Both the position numbers and the translations under genes were made by a program. A model generated the notes under the pieces. It searched no databases. It was given only the letters and a program-made list of their open reading frames with translations, and was not told the origin of the DNA. Of a stretch of DNA of 64,000 nucleotides, positions 15,761-24,956 are shown piece after piece. The stretch is from Kamptonema formosum PCC 6407. GTDB lineage: Bacteria > Cyanobacteriota > Cyanobacteriia > Cyanobacteriales > Microcoleaceae. The DNA lies in assembly GCF_000332155.1 (NCBI RefSeq), contig NZ_KB235903.1, positions 1,955,328-2,019,327 of the forward strand. The letters are read 5' to 3'. Each line of letters begins with the position of its first letter. The stretch's first letter is position 1.

Positions 15761-16320
15761 TTAAAAATTAAACAATGGATGAACCCCTAAACGATGCAAG
15801 CATTTTACTGACTTGAGTCTGACTTGGATTCTTTAGGCATTTAGGCGGTAGGGGATCGTTTTTGGTTGAGCGATCGTAGTGGGACTTGGAGAGGGGATAG
15901 ATACATAGGGGGAGAAAGGTAGAGGGGGGAAAATACCTCATCGTTAATCCTCATACTAAGCGGTCACTCCGTCAAGCTTTTGTCCTGATTAGATATCTAC
16001 GTAGAAACCGGGTTTCTTAGAAAAATTGAAGACGATCAACTAGATAGCTATGAAGAAACCCGGTTTCTGACCTTGACGCGGGTTTCTTAGAAAAATTGAA
16101 GATTATCAGCTAGATAGCTATGAAGAAACCCACTTCCTGACCTCGACTTGCGTAAGTCCCGATCGAGTAACAAGGGGTTAACTGACCAGGTAAAGAATAT
16201 TTAAACTACTTTGCCTACTGGGGAAATTTCCGATAGTGCCGAGCTTACTGTCGCCAAATTAAATTGAATAAATCAATTATAGTAAATTTATGGCTTCTAC
16301 TACAACCTGTGCAATTTTTC
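15761..16320. other. Gap with tandem repeat before ABC ATPase
   Basis: This 560-base divergent intergenic region contains a purine-rich stretch (about 15889-15931) and the 70-bp tandem repeat at 16004-16147. A TTG at 16264 would extend the ATPase upstream by 19 codons, but I prefer the ATG at 16321. Confidence 0.5.
16004..16147. repeat. Two tandem 70-bp units with inverted GAAACC/GGTTTC arms
   Basis: The unit beginning GGTTTCTTAGAAAAATTGAA repeats at 16011 and 16081 (70-base period). Each unit carries GGGTTTCTT near one end and AAGAAACCC near the other, so each can form a hairpin. The second copy has drifted slightly. Confidence 0.8.
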
Positions 16321-17076
16321 ATGTTATCAAATAACGAGAGCGCTGTCGAATGCCTAGATGTTACTTATCGCCTAAACCGACGCTGTTTGGTAGATAAACT
16401 TAATTTTAAAGTGCTAAAAGGAGAAATTTTAGTATTACTAGGACGCAGTGGCAGCGGTAAAACTACTACAATGAAACTGATTAACAATCTGCTGACACCA
16501 ACCAGTGGGGAAGTGATTGTATTGGGAAAACTGACAACACAGTGGAACCCAATCCAACTACGGCGACGAATAGGTTATGTAATTCAAGAAATTGGCTTAT
16601 TTCCGCATTTCACGGTTGAGCAAAATATTGGTTTAGTGCCAAAACTAGAAGGTTGGGAACGCGATCGCATTGGATCTCGCGTCCATCAACTGTTAGAATT
16701 AGTTGGGCTAGATTCTCAACTATTTGCCAAACGCTATCCCCATCAACTCTCCGGCGGACAAAGGCAGCGAGTCGGTGTCGCCAGAGCTCTTGCCGCCGAT
16801 CCTCCTATATTATTAATGGATGAACCTTTTGGTGCTCTAGACCCCATTACTCGCCTAGAATTGCAGCGGGAATTTCGGCAATTACAACAGCAATTAGGCA
16901 AAACTGTGATTTTTGTCACCCATGATATTCAAGAAGCTTTTTTTCTAGCTTCTAGAATTGGCTTGATGCAAGATGGGCGTTTAGTAGAGTTAAACTCACC
17001 TGGTGAATTTCTAAATTCCCAAAACGCAGAAGCTCGCGCTTTTATTGAATGTTTGCAATTAGTTTCTAACACCTGA
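16321..17076 (+). CDS. ABC transporter ATP-binding subunit, glycine betaine/choline type
   Basis: 251 residues from the ATG at 16321. Walker A GRSGSGKTTT at 41-50, Q-loop VIQEIGLFPH (about 87-96), signature LSGGQRQRVG at 143-152, Walker B ILLMDEPFGALD at 163-174 and switch FVTHDIQEA. The phrase VIQEIGLFPHFTVEQNI and the following permease identify the osmoprotectant (OpuC/OsmV) class. It lacks the C-terminal CBS domains that many members use to sense ionic strength. It probably forms an operon with the permease, separated by 61 bases of heptamer repeats. Confidence 0.85.
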   Translation: MLSNNESAVECLDVTYRLNRRCLVDKLNFKVLKGEILVLLGRSGSGKTTTMKLINNLLTPTSGEVIVLGKLTTQWNPIQLRRRIGYVIQEIGLFPHFTVEQNIGLVPKLEGWERDRIGSRVHQLLELVGLDSQLFAKRYPHQLSGGQRQRVGVARALAADPPILLMDEPFGALDPITRLELQREFRQLQQQLGKTVIFVTHDIQEAFFLASRIGLMQDGRLVELNSPGEFLNSQNAEARAFIECLQLVSNT

Positions 17077-17084
17077 TCGTGATT

Positions 17085-17136
17085 GTCAATTCCCAATCAC
17101 CAATTACCAGTTACCAATTACCAATTACCAATTACC
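17085..17136. repeat. ATTACCA heptamer repeat between transporter genes
   Basis: About five ATTACCA units end right at the permease ATG and occupy the place where its ribosome binding site would be. No purine-rich site is visible there. Confidence 0.8.
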
Positions 17137-17137
17137 A

Positions 17138-17776
17138 ATGAATGAATTCCTAAATCGCTATGGATCGGAAATGATTCAGCACACAATTGAGCACTTAATT
17201 TTAGTGTCAATTTCAATTTTTGTCGCTGTTTTAATTGGTATTCCTCTCGGTATCTTAGTCACGCGAAAACCTGAATTTAGCCAGCCAATTTTAGGTTTTG
17301 CCAATGTAATGCAGACTATCCCCAGTTTAGCATTATTTGGCTTGTTAATTCCTGTTCCTGTTGTGGGCGGAATAGGAGCAAGAACGGCAATTATTGCTCT
17401 AACTCTCTATTCATTAATGCCGATTATCCGCAATACTTATACTGGGATTATAGGTGTAGATCCAGCTATTCGCGAAGCTGGGCGGGGGATGGGAATGACA
17501 GATTGGCAACTTCTATTTCAGGTTGAAATTCCCTTAGCAATGAGTGTAATTTTAGCTGGGATTAGAGTGGCGACAGTATTTGCAATTGGCTTAGCCACTA
17601 TTGCTGCTGCTATCGCCGCAGGAGGGTTAGGAGTATTTATTTTTCGGGGTGTGGCTACAGGGAATAATCAGTTACTTTTTGCGGGTGCAATTCCAGCAGC
17701 AATGATGGCATTAGCTGCCGATTTTGCTCTGGGTTGGGTCGAACTCTATCTAAATAAAACGCACACGAATAGCTAA
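17138..17776 (+). CDS. ABC transporter permease, glycine betaine/choline type
   Basis: 212 residues with five to six membrane helices. The coupling motif is EAGRGMGMTDWQLLFQVEIPLAMSVILAGIR, the EAA loop of binding-protein-dependent permeases. QTIPSLALFGLLIPVPVVGGIGARTAI and the end resemble OpuCB/OsmW-type osmolyte permeases. It pairs with the ATPase just upstream. No substrate-binding protein gene is found on either side, although in this class it may be encoded elsewhere or fused to another permease. Confidence 0.86.
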   Translation: MNEFLNRYGSEMIQHTIEHLILVSISIFVAVLIGIPLGILVTRKPEFSQPILGFANVMQTIPSLALFGLLIPVPVVGGIGARTAIIALTLYSLMPIIRNTYTGIIGVDPAIREAGRGMGMTDWQLLFQVEIPLAMSVILAGIRVATVFAIGLATIAAAIAAGGLGVFIFRGVATGNNQLLFAGAIPAAMMALAADFALGWVELYLNKTHTNS

Positions 17777-17825
17777 ATATTTAGGAATTTCAATTAATTA
17801 AAATCTCCTTTTATGACTATTATGA

Positions 17826-18407
17826 CTATGAAAAACTTTCCGAACTTGCGATCGAATTACGAATTTCATTAGCCTTTTGAAGGTAATCTCTATCACTTAA
17901 AATTGGTAGAGAATTATCAATAGCAATTGGTTCGGCTAAATCAATCCACGAGCGACAGCCTCCGTATTCTTGGCGGTAGAGAATTTCCTGTGGTTCCGCT
18001 AACTGATAAGTTCGCAGTAATAAGATGTAAATAGGCTGATTAGATTTCCATTTTAGCCGATCGTTGACAAATTTCTGATTCCAAATATGATAAGGAAATA
18101 AAGCCGCGATCGCAGGTTCGTAAGCGAGTAAAAAAGCATCAGTTATGTTGGCCCAACTACCAATTCTAACCGTTTCAGGATGCCAACCTGATGCTACAAC
18201 TTTCACCTGACTTGCATACTCAGGTTTTAGTAAATCCGGCTGTTGATGTTCAAAAGTAGGATATAGCAAAACCTGCTTGTGAATCAGATTAAAATGTCCC
18301 CCTTGTTCGCGGATACCGCCTTTCCTCAACAGCATAATTGTTTTGCCCTTTTCTAAGGCATTAATAGCAACATTCCATTCTTTCAAAGCGCTAACAGTTG
18401 ATTCCAT
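17826..18407 (-). CDS. DUF1802 family protein
   Basis: 193 residues. The N-terminus (ALKEWNVAINALEKGKTIMLLRKGGIREQGGHFNLIHKQVLLYPTFEHQQ) is the typical DUF1802 opening. FLLAYEP and YHIWNQKFVNDRLKWKSNQPIYILLLRTYQL follow. No catalytic motif is known to me for this family, which is common in cyanobacteria, and no membrane segment is present. It converges on the permease gene with a 49-base gap. Confidence 0.8.
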   Translation of the reverse strand: MESTVSALKEWNVAINALEKGKTIMLLRKGGIREQGGHFNLIHKQVLLYPTFEHQQPDLLKPEYASQVKVVASGWHPETVRIGSWANITDAFLLAYEPAIAALFPYHIWNQKFVNDRLKWKSNQPIYILLLRTYQLAEPQEILYRQEYGGCRSWIDLAEPIAIDNSLPILSDRDYLQKANEIRNSIASSESFS

Positions 18408-18524
18408 AGTATTTTTCCTACAATTTTAAAGTTAGTCGTAATCTGGTCATCTTAAAAATATTTGATAGCGATATTACCGCCAATAAGGGGAAAATATTAT
18501 ATTTTCATCTTAAAATTGTTGCAT

Positions 18525-18567
18525 AATATGTAATGGTAAGGGTAGCAATCAAACTCAGGAGGTCAAT
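18525..18567 (+). promoter_or_regulatory. Probable promoter end and strong RBS of the aldo/keto reductase gene
   Basis: CATAAT/TATGTAAT-like A/T boxes at about 18523-18535 could be a -10 element. AGGAGG at 18556-18561 sits six bases before the ATG at 18568 and fixes that start. No operator was recognised. Confidence 0.5.
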
Positions 18568-19527
18568 ATGGAAACCCGACAACTAGGCACATCTGGAATT
18601 GCCATCACCCCGATTATTATGGGGACTTGGCAAGCTGGTAAGCGGATGTGGGTAGGAATTGAGGATTCCGAGACAATTAAATCCATACGAGCAGCTTTTG
18701 AGGCTGGTATTACTACCATTGACACGGCTGAGGTTTACGGCGAAGGACATTCTGAGCAAATTGTAGCGCAAGCTTTGTCTGATGTACGCGATCGCGCTGT
18801 ATATGCGACTAAAGTTTTTGCCAACCATTTGAAATATGACCAAGTAATAGAAGCGTGCGATCGCTCCCTCAAAAACCTCAATACTGATTATATCGACCTT
18901 TATCAAATCCATTGGCCATCGGGTAACTGGAATAGTGAAGTAGTTCCCATAGAAGAAACCATGAGCGCACTTAACAAATTGAAAGAACAAGGTAAAATTA
19001 GAGCGATCGGTGTTTCTAATTTTGACAGCGCTCAAATAGAAGAAGCTGCAAAATATGGACGTATTGATAGTTTACAGCCTCCTTATTCTCTATTCTGGCG
19101 ATGGGTTGAAAAAGAAACAATGCCCTACTGTGTGGAAAATAATATCACCATAATTGCTTATTCTTCTCTAGCTCAGGGGATATTGACAGGTAAATTTGGG
19201 GCAGATCATAAATTTGAAGAAGGCGATCATCGAGCAAAAAGCAAGCTATTTAAGCCAGAAAATTATGCGCGGGTACAGTTAGCATTAAATCAACTGCGTC
19301 CCATTGCTGAAAGACATCAAGTAAGCTTGGGTAATTTGTCTTTAGCTTGGTTAATTGCTCAACCCCAAACTAATGCAATTGTCGGGGCTCGTCATGTTGA
19401 ACAATCAGTAGAAAATGCCAAAGCTGCTGAGATTAAACTGAGTGTAGAAGAACTCAAAGAAATTGACAAAATTGGTCTAACTGTCACCGATTATTTAGAT
19501 GAAAACCCCGTTATGTGGGAATTTTAA
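18568..19527 (+). CDS. Aldo/keto reductase
   Basis: 319 residues. NADPH-dependent oxidoreductase of the AKR superfamily with the full catalytic tetrad: D52 (TIDTAEVYGEG), Y57, K82 (YATKVF) and H115 (YQIHWP). The C-terminal half carries GVSNFDSAQIEEA, SSLAQGILTGKF and the cofactor-binding PQTNAIVGARHVEQSVENA. It adopts a TIM barrel in the cytosol and should reduce aldehydes or ketones; the physiological substrate is unknown. It is similar to the YhdN/YdjG-like general AKR group. It is monocistronic, ending three bases before a palindromic element that could serve as terminator. Confidence 0.92.
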   Translation: METRQLGTSGIAITPIIMGTWQAGKRMWVGIEDSETIKSIRAAFEAGITTIDTAEVYGEGHSEQIVAQALSDVRDRAVYATKVFANHLKYDQVIEACDRSLKNLNTDYIDLYQIHWPSGNWNSEVVPIEETMSALNKLKEQGKIRAIGVSNFDSAQIEEAAKYGRIDSLQPPYSLFWRWVEKETMPYCVENNITIIAYSSLAQGILTGKFGADHKFEEGDHRAKSKLFKPENYARVQLALNQLRPIAERHQVSLGNLSLAWLIAQPQTNAIVGARHVEQSVENAKAAEIKLSVEELKEIDKIGLTVTDYLDENPVMWEF

Positions 19528-19529
19528 TC

Positions 19530-19579
19530 GTAACGCCGCCCTCTAAGCGGTTTAAATACCGTCCAGAGGGCGGCGTTAC
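19530..19579. repeat. Palindromic element, family C, copy 1
   Basis: GTAACGCCGCCCTCTAAGCGG and CCAGAGGGCGGCGTTAC form a long imperfect hairpin directly after the aldo/keto reductase stop. The same core appears at 49596, 51856, 63433 and, degraded, at about 61312. Here it may act as a terminator. Confidence 0.75.
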
Positions 19580-19604
19580 AACGTAAAATATAATCAATAA
19601 TTCC

Positions 19605-21473
19605 ATGAGTTACTGTTTAAATCCTGATTGCCAGAAGCCACAAAATCCTACCAAAGTTAAACTTTGCCAAACTTGTCGATCGAAACTACTGTTAAAAGAT
19701 CGATATCGCGCCCTAAAACCAATTGGACAAGGTGGTTTTGGCAGAACATTCTTAGCAATTGACGAAGACAAGCCATCTAAACCTCGCTGCGTAATCAAAC
19801 AGTTTTTACCAATAGAAAACCACGTTAGAGGAAATAATTCCCAGAAAGCATCAGAACTATTTGAACAAGAATCAAAACGCCTTGATGAATTAGGAAAACA
19901 TTCTCAAATTCCAGAACTCCTCGCCTATACTACTCAAAACAATCGCCAGTATTTAGTACAGGAATTTATCGACGGCTATAACTTAGCTCAAGTTATACAA
20001 ATGCAAGGAACATTCAACGAGACTCAGATTCGCGACTTACTAAATAGTTTAGTACCTCTACTTCAGTTTATCCATAGCCATAATGTTATTCATCGAGATA
20101 TTAAGCCAGAAAATATTATTTGTCGCCAAAATGGAGAATTAGTTTTAGTCGATTTTGGTGCAGCTAAATTTGCCACAGGTACAGCCTTATTGAAAACAGG
20201 AACAAGTATTGGCAGCCCCGAATATATTGCCCCCGAACAAGCAAGAGGTAAGACCGTTTTTGCTAGTGATTTATATAGTTTAGGAGTAACTTGTATTTAT
20301 TTGTTAACTCAAGTTTCTCCGTTCGATCTTTTCGATCCTGGTGAAAATAGCTGGATTTGGCGACAATATTTAGTAAACAATGAAATCAACGACGAGCTAG
20401 GGCAAATTCTCGATAAAATGATTGAAAATGCTACTAATCGCCGTTATCAATCCGCCACTGAAGTATTAAAAGACTTAAATCCTCAAGCCGCATTCAAGTT
20501 AGAAACTCCACAAGTCATTATTAATTCGCAAGTAATTTACAAACAAATTACAGAAGATAAAATGATTGCTGAATCTCAGCCTAAAATACAGAATTGGAAA
20601 TGCACTAACACCCTCATCGGTCATAAAAACTTAGTTTATTCTGTGGCTTTTAGCCCTGATGAAGATATTATCGCTAGTGGTAGCGATGACAAGACAATCA
20701 AACTTTGGCAATTAAAAGATGGGCAGGAAATCTGCACTCTTCATGGACACAATAACTCAGTTTACTGTGTGGCTTTTAGTCCTGATGGAAAAAATATTGC
20801 TAGTAGCAGCCACGATAAAACGATTAGACTTTGGCAAGTTAATAATGGTCAAGAAATTCGCAGATTTCTAGGTCATACTAATGCAGTTTACTCTGTAGCT
20901 TTTAGCCTTGATGGAGAGTTAATTGCAAGTAGTAGTTGGGATAGAAGTGTCAAGATTTGGCGGGTGAAAGACGGTCAAGAAATTCGCACTTTAATGGGTC
21001 ATACTAATTTAGTTTACTCTGTGGCTTTTAGTCCCGATGGACAACTTATTGCTAGTAGCAGTTGGGATAAAACTATTAAAGTTTGGCAAGTAAAAGACGG
21101 GAAGCTGATTAGCACTATTACCATTCATAAAGATTGCGTGCGCTGCGTGGCTTTTAGTCCCAATGGCGAGTTTTTTGCTAGTGGTAGCCACGATAATACT
21201 ATTAAGCTTTGGTGGGTAAAAGATTGGCAAGAAGTTTTGACAATTGGTGGGCATTCCTGGTATATTGATTCTATTGCTTTTAACCCCGATGGAGAATTTT
21301 TAGCGAGTAGTAGTAATCAAGTTATCAAGATTTGGCGGGTAAAAGATGGTCAAGAAGTTTGTAATTTAACTGGCCATGCTAATTCAGTTTATTCTGTAGC
21401 TTTTAGTCCTGATGGGGAATATCTAGCCAGTGGGAGTAGTGATAAGACGATTAAGCTTTGGCAGTGCGATTGA
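19605..21473 (+). CDS. Serine/threonine protein kinase with WD40 repeats
   Basis: 622 residues. A small zinc-ribbon-like start has C4, C9, C21 and C24. The kinase domain runs ~33-295 with glycine loop GQGGFG (41-46), K65 (VIKQF), catalytic HRD (163-165) in IHRDIKPEN and DFG (183-185), so it should be active. From ~335 to the end are seven WD40 repeats (VYSVAFSPDG..IASSS.DKTIKLWQVKDGQE), predicted to form a beta propeller for protein contacts. There is no membrane helix. This architecture is typical of filamentous cyanobacteria, where such kinases act in stress or morphology signalling; the partner is unknown. Confidence 0.93.
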   Translation: MSYCLNPDCQKPQNPTKVKLCQTCRSKLLLKDRYRALKPIGQGGFGRTFLAIDEDKPSKPRCVIKQFLPIENHVRGNNSQKASELFEQESKRLDELGKHSQIPELLAYTTQNNRQYLVQEFIDGYNLAQVIQMQGTFNETQIRDLLNSLVPLLQFIHSHNVIHRDIKPENIICRQNGELVLVDFGAAKFATGTALLKTGTSIGSPEYIAPEQARGKTVFASDLYSLGVTCIYLLTQVSPFDLFDPGENSWIWRQYLVNNEINDELGQILDKMIENATNRRYQSATEVLKDLNPQAAFKLETPQVIINSQVIYKQITEDKMIAESQPKIQNWKCTNTLIGHKNLVYSVAFSPDEDIIASGSDDKTIKLWQLKDGQEICTLHGHNNSVYCVAFSPDGKNIASSSHDKTIRLWQVNNGQEIRRFLGHTNAVYSVAFSLDGELIASSSWDRSVKIWRVKDGQEIRTLMGHTNLVYSVAFSPDGQLIASSSWDKTIKVWQVKDGKLISTITIHKDCVRCVAFSPNGEFFASGSHDNTIKLWWVKDWQEVLTIGGHSWYIDSIAFNPDGEFLASSSNQVIKIWRVKDGQEVCNLTGHANSVYSVAFSPDGEYLASGSSDKTIKLWQCD

Positions 21474-21491
21474 TAGGATGGTAGAAGTAAT

Positions 21492-22130
21492 TTAATTGTC
21501 TTTCTCTAATTTTTGCCGTAACTCTCGAATTACAGCACTTGTACTGCGATCGCGCAACATTTGCCAGCATTCCGCCACAATTTCTGATACATTAAAATTT
21601 TGGAAATAACGGCTGGTTAAACTTTCGCTGTATCGGTCATCTTGCAAGGAGTAAATTATTAACCTATTCTTTTTAAATAGCCACACTTCCGGGATTTGAT
21701 AAGGCAAATAATCATCTACATCGGTATAGCTACTTACATCGACTTCGATTACCAAATCCGGCGGCGGTTCAACACCCCAACCAATTCTATCTTTGCCAAC
21801 TATTGCCGCGCAATTATCAATATAAAAACAATAGTCTGGTTCAATCCCTCTTACCTCCGGCAAATCTATCGTAATTGGGGTAAATGCTTCATAATCTACC
21901 CCTAAGTAATCTAGTAAAACCTTGACGACATCAGCAATAATATTTGCTTGTTTTCCATGTATGGGTAAAGGGGACATTAATAAAATTTCTCCTGGTCGAT
22001 ATTTAATGCGTGGAATTTGACGATCTCCCAATTGTTGTACGAGTGTTTGGTAAAATTGCCAGTTTCCCGGCAATTTTATAACTGTTCCGGGGGGCAAGTG
22101 TATTTTTTCTGGTGTGACAACTGCAAACAT
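21492..22130 (-). CDS. Uma2 family (DUF820) PD-(D/E)XK-like protein
   Basis: 212 residues from the ATG at 22128-22130, chosen because AGGAGG lies eight bases upstream; a longer frame begins at 22172 but lacks such a site. The nuclease-like core is visible as IEPDYCFYI and PDLVIEVDVSS, which supply the acidic residues of the restriction-endonuclease-like fold. Uma2 genes are very abundant in cyanobacteria and their role is unproven. A second, less similar member is at 51126-51716. Confidence 0.88.
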   Translation of the reverse strand: MFAVVTPEKIHLPPGTVIKLPGNWQFYQTLVQQLGDRQIPRIKYRPGEILLMSPLPIHGKQANIIADVVKVLLDYLGVDYEAFTPITIDLPEVRGIEPDYCFYIDNCAAIVGKDRIGWGVEPPPDLVIEVDVSSYTDVDDYLPYQIPEVWLFKKNRLIIYSLQDDRYSESLTSRYFQNFNVSEIVAECWQMLRDRSTSAVIRELRQKLEKDN

Positions 22131-22197
22131 AAAATTTATACCTCCTAACTGATTATATGCCTTCAATTTCATTTTTGAAACTTTATTCTATACAGCT

Positions 22198-24042
22198 TCA
22201 TATTAAATTGGTATCAGGTTTAACAGGTAAAGCAATTATAAACTCTGTCCCTGTTCCCACTTCCGACCAAAAATTAATTGTACCCCCATGTTTATCTACT
22301 ATAATATTGCGACTAATTGCCAAACCCAACCCAGTTCCCACGCCTCTAGGTTTGGTCGTGAAAAAAGTTTGAAACATTTTCTCTTGAGTAACTGCTGCAA
22401 TACCTGTACCATTATCCGCAATCTTCACCAGTACAAAATCTAGATCCATAGATTCTGTAGTGATAGTAATTGTAGGCAAAAAGCTATTTTTCTGGAGATT
22501 TTCTTGTGAATTTTGGATTTTATTGACATTTTCACCTAAGTTATATTCCCCTCTTTCTTCGGCTTCTTCTAAAGCATCAAGAGCGTTACTTAGGAGATTC
22601 ATAAATACCTGATAAAGTAAACCCATGTACCCTTCAATATTAGGAATATCGCCATAATTCCGAATAACTTTAATCCCTTTTTTAACCCGGTTGTTAAGAA
22701 TGAGCAGTGTACTTTCAATACAAGCATGAATATCAACAGGGTGAGGCATCGCCTGATCTAGGCGAGAAAAGTCCTTGAGACTTAAGATAATAGCCGTTGC
22801 TCGTTCTGTACCTACTTTCATCGACTGTAAGATTTTGGGCAAATCTTCTTTCAAAAAATCGATATCAATTCTTTCAGCCTGCTCTGTGAGTGCTTGAGAT
22901 GGTTTAGGAATTTCTGCTTCGTAGGTTGCTAGCAGTGAGAAAAGGTCATCAATATAATCTTTAGCCGGATCTATATTACCATAGATAAAGTTAATAGGAT
23001 TATTAACTTCGTGAGCCACACCCGCCAACATTCGCCCCAAACTCGCCATTTTTTCGCTCTGAAGCAATTGGGATTCTTTTTCAGCTTGTAATTCTGCTAA
23101 AAGATGTTTTACCTTAAGAATTAATTGATTAAGCGAAATTGTCAAAACTCCCAATTCATCTTCTGACGTAACAGGTGCTTGCAAGTCGAAATTAGACTCT
23201 TCAGTTACCCTTTGAGCAATTTTAGTTACTGCTTTCAGGGGACGTGCGATCGCGTAGCTAGTGTAGTTAGCTAACAGCACTGCCATCAGAACTGATAGTA
23301 TCATACTGTAAGTAAGTATCTGCGATCGCAGCATTTCTGCCTCAACTGAAGCCGCCTGTACTACATCTTCTTGTTTGTCAGCAACCTCAATAAGTGCTGC
23401 TAAATCATCGGCCAGATTATCTAGCTCAAATCCGATTTTATCCTTAGTGAAATCCGATAGCAATTTCTCAGCTTTAGCTACCCCAGCCTTGCTCTTTTTC
23501 AAAACTGCAATTTGCTCGAGAATTATCTCTAGTTTTTGGATATAAACTTCTAGCGATTGCTCGTAAGTTTGCATAAAAGGCTTGACTCCTTCTACCTGTG
23601 CTATATCTACCTCAGATTGAAGTTCAGATAACAGATTTTTCAAGGTGTCAGTATATTGTTTTAGCTGCTTATATTTTTGAGCTAACAATTCTGGCTGCTG
23701 TAGCCAATAAACAAGGCGCTGCTGGTAAATTTGCGTCCGCAGCAAAGCTGTTTGTAAATCTCCTAAGCGGCGACTTTCCAAATCGATATCTACTTCCTGT
23801 GCCGCTTTATGATAATAATAATTGCTTAATGTCAGCCCCGTTATTATTCCTCCAACAGCAACGCCAATAGCAACTGTATAGCCGCCACGAATCTTGCTGC
23901 GGATACTGAGGTTGCTAAACCTCTGTGCAAGCTTTTCTAAGAGACTACCTGAAACGCCTAGATGACGGCACGAAGTCGGCTGAGGCTCTATTAAAGTAGG
24001 AACAGCATTTGGGAAAGATTTTTTGGGATTTTCAGGCTTCAT
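22198..24042 (-). CDS. Membrane sensor histidine kinase with HAMP domain
   Basis: 614 residues. TM helices at about 53-75 and 241-263 bracket a ~165-residue helical extracytoplasmic sensor. A HAMP linker (264-315, ARPLKAVTKIAQRV) follows, then a coiled coil and the phosphoacceptor H344 in LAGVAHEVNNPINFIYG. The ATPase domain has an N-box (FMNLLSNALDAL), DNGTGI and GVGTGLGLAI. The NNP motif in the H-box defines a common cyanobacterial kinase subgroup. No response regulator gene is adjacent, so the partner is encoded elsewhere. Confidence 0.92.
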   Translation of the reverse strand: MKPENPKKSFPNAVPTLIEPQPTSCRHLGVSGSLLEKLAQRFSNLSIRSKIRGGYTVAIGVAVGGIITGLTLSNYYYHKAAQEVDIDLESRRLGDLQTALLRTQIYQQRLVYWLQQPELLAQKYKQLKQYTDTLKNLLSELQSEVDIAQVEGVKPFMQTYEQSLEVYIQKLEIILEQIAVLKKSKAGVAKAEKLLSDFTKDKIGFELDNLADDLAALIEVADKQEDVVQAASVEAEMLRSQILTYSMILSVLMAVLLANYTSYAIARPLKAVTKIAQRVTEESNFDLQAPVTSEDELGVLTISLNQLILKVKHLLAELQAEKESQLLQSEKMASLGRMLAGVAHEVNNPINFIYGNIDPAKDYIDDLFSLLATYEAEIPKPSQALTEQAERIDIDFLKEDLPKILQSMKVGTERATAIILSLKDFSRLDQAMPHPVDIHACIESTLLILNNRVKKGIKVIRNYGDIPNIEGYMGLLYQVFMNLLSNALDALEEAEERGEYNLGENVNKIQNSQENLQKNSFLPTITITTESMDLDFVLVKIADNGTGIAAVTQEKMFQTFFTTKPRGVGTGLGLAISRNIIVDKHGGTINFWSEVGTGTEFIIALPVKPDTNLI

Positions 24043-24489
24043 AGGAGCAAAGCTGCGATCTATTTAGCTTCAGAATTAGCTTTTGAAGGGACATTGAGCT
24101 TGGTTAGTGTAGAGAAATAGGGAATTATACCTGAGTCTGGTAAAAGGCGCTTGCACCCCGATAGACCGAGAGTTCAGTTTTGTGGCTGGAGGAGTTATCT
24201 ACGGACTTTCACCGTAATTCACTCTTCAACGAATCGCACTTAGAATTACTGTGTATCTGTCAGCCTATCTCCACTCTTACAGCAAGGTATTCGCTTCTGA
24301 TACCATCCCTCCTTTAATCACTATTCATTTAGTATAGTTCAAATTTCTTTTGCTGTAACCATATCTAGGGCAGATATTGCCCGTCTTTGACAGATCCCCA
24401 CCAATCCCACCGAATATTATCAGAAAAACGGTGACTTTAGCGCGACATTTGGTCGCGTTAGAGATATTTTTGCGTAAGTCATGTCACCC
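24043..24489. other. Intergenic region with intron-like fragment
   Basis: About 447 bases without a protein gene. The part nearest the histidine kinase holds a putative group II intron remnant (see 24145-24239). The rest (24300-24489) shows no motif I recognise. Confidence 0.5.
24145..24239 (-). mobile_element. Probable 5' fragment of a group II intron (domain I)
   Basis: The minus strand reads GTGCGATTCGTTGAAG, then a stem ACGG-TGAAAG-TCCGT, then AGCCACAAAACTGAACTCTC and GGGGTGCAAGCGCC. The GUGCG start, the GGUGAAAGUCC-like hairpin and the AAGAGTGAATT/AACTGAACTCTC pairing are what I expect in the beginning of a bacterial group II intron. Only ~95 bases fit; there is no reverse transcriptase, domain V or domain VI nearby, so it would be a dead remnant. 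Confidence 0.45.
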
Positions 24490-24750
24490 TTATAAAAAAG
24501 GAGCAGGTGTAACCAACAGAGTAATATTATCAATACCAATAACGTAAACAATATCACCTGTTTCTAAGGTAATTTCTTGGTCGCACCGAGCAGGCCACCA
24601 GCTACTTTGGAAATAGACTCGACCTGTTCGGCGAGCATAAATCGGTTCATCAACAATCGCTTCTTCATTGAAATCGTGGTTAACTACCTTTTGGCAGGAG
24701 AAGGATGTGCCAGTGGTTTTGATACGGAAAAGGTTGGCTAGGTTAAACAT
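24490..24750 (-). CDS. NfeD-like OB-fold protein (short form)
   Basis: 86 residues. EEAIVDEPIYARRTGRVYFQSSWWPARCDQEITLETGDIVYVIGIDNITLLVTP resembles the C-terminal OB-fold of NfeD proteins: a G-x-V strand, a short WWPARC loop and a final VxGxxxxxLxV strand. Full NfeD proteins have membrane helices and pair with stomatin-like proteins; this one has no membrane segment and no partner gene nearby. It is a family of short stand-alone proteins in cyanobacteria. Confidence 0.72.
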   Translation of the reverse strand: MFNLANLFRIKTTGTSFSCQKVVNHDFNEEAIVDEPIYARRTGRVYFQSSWWPARCDQEITLETGDIVYVIGIDNITLLVTPAPFL

Positions 24751-24956
24751 TAGTGGATGACTCCTGAGCAGTTCTATAAAGCTATCTGGGGTGAGGGGCT
24801 GTTTTTATGCAGATTGAGGAGTGCGATGCCTACGGCTGGCTACATCTACACATTTCTTAACGCACTACATTAGAATTTTGTAAGTTCGGGATTGTCAGAA
24901 CCTATACGCTGAGTATCAGAAATATTGTTCAAGAGTAGGGTTCATCTTTCTAATGT

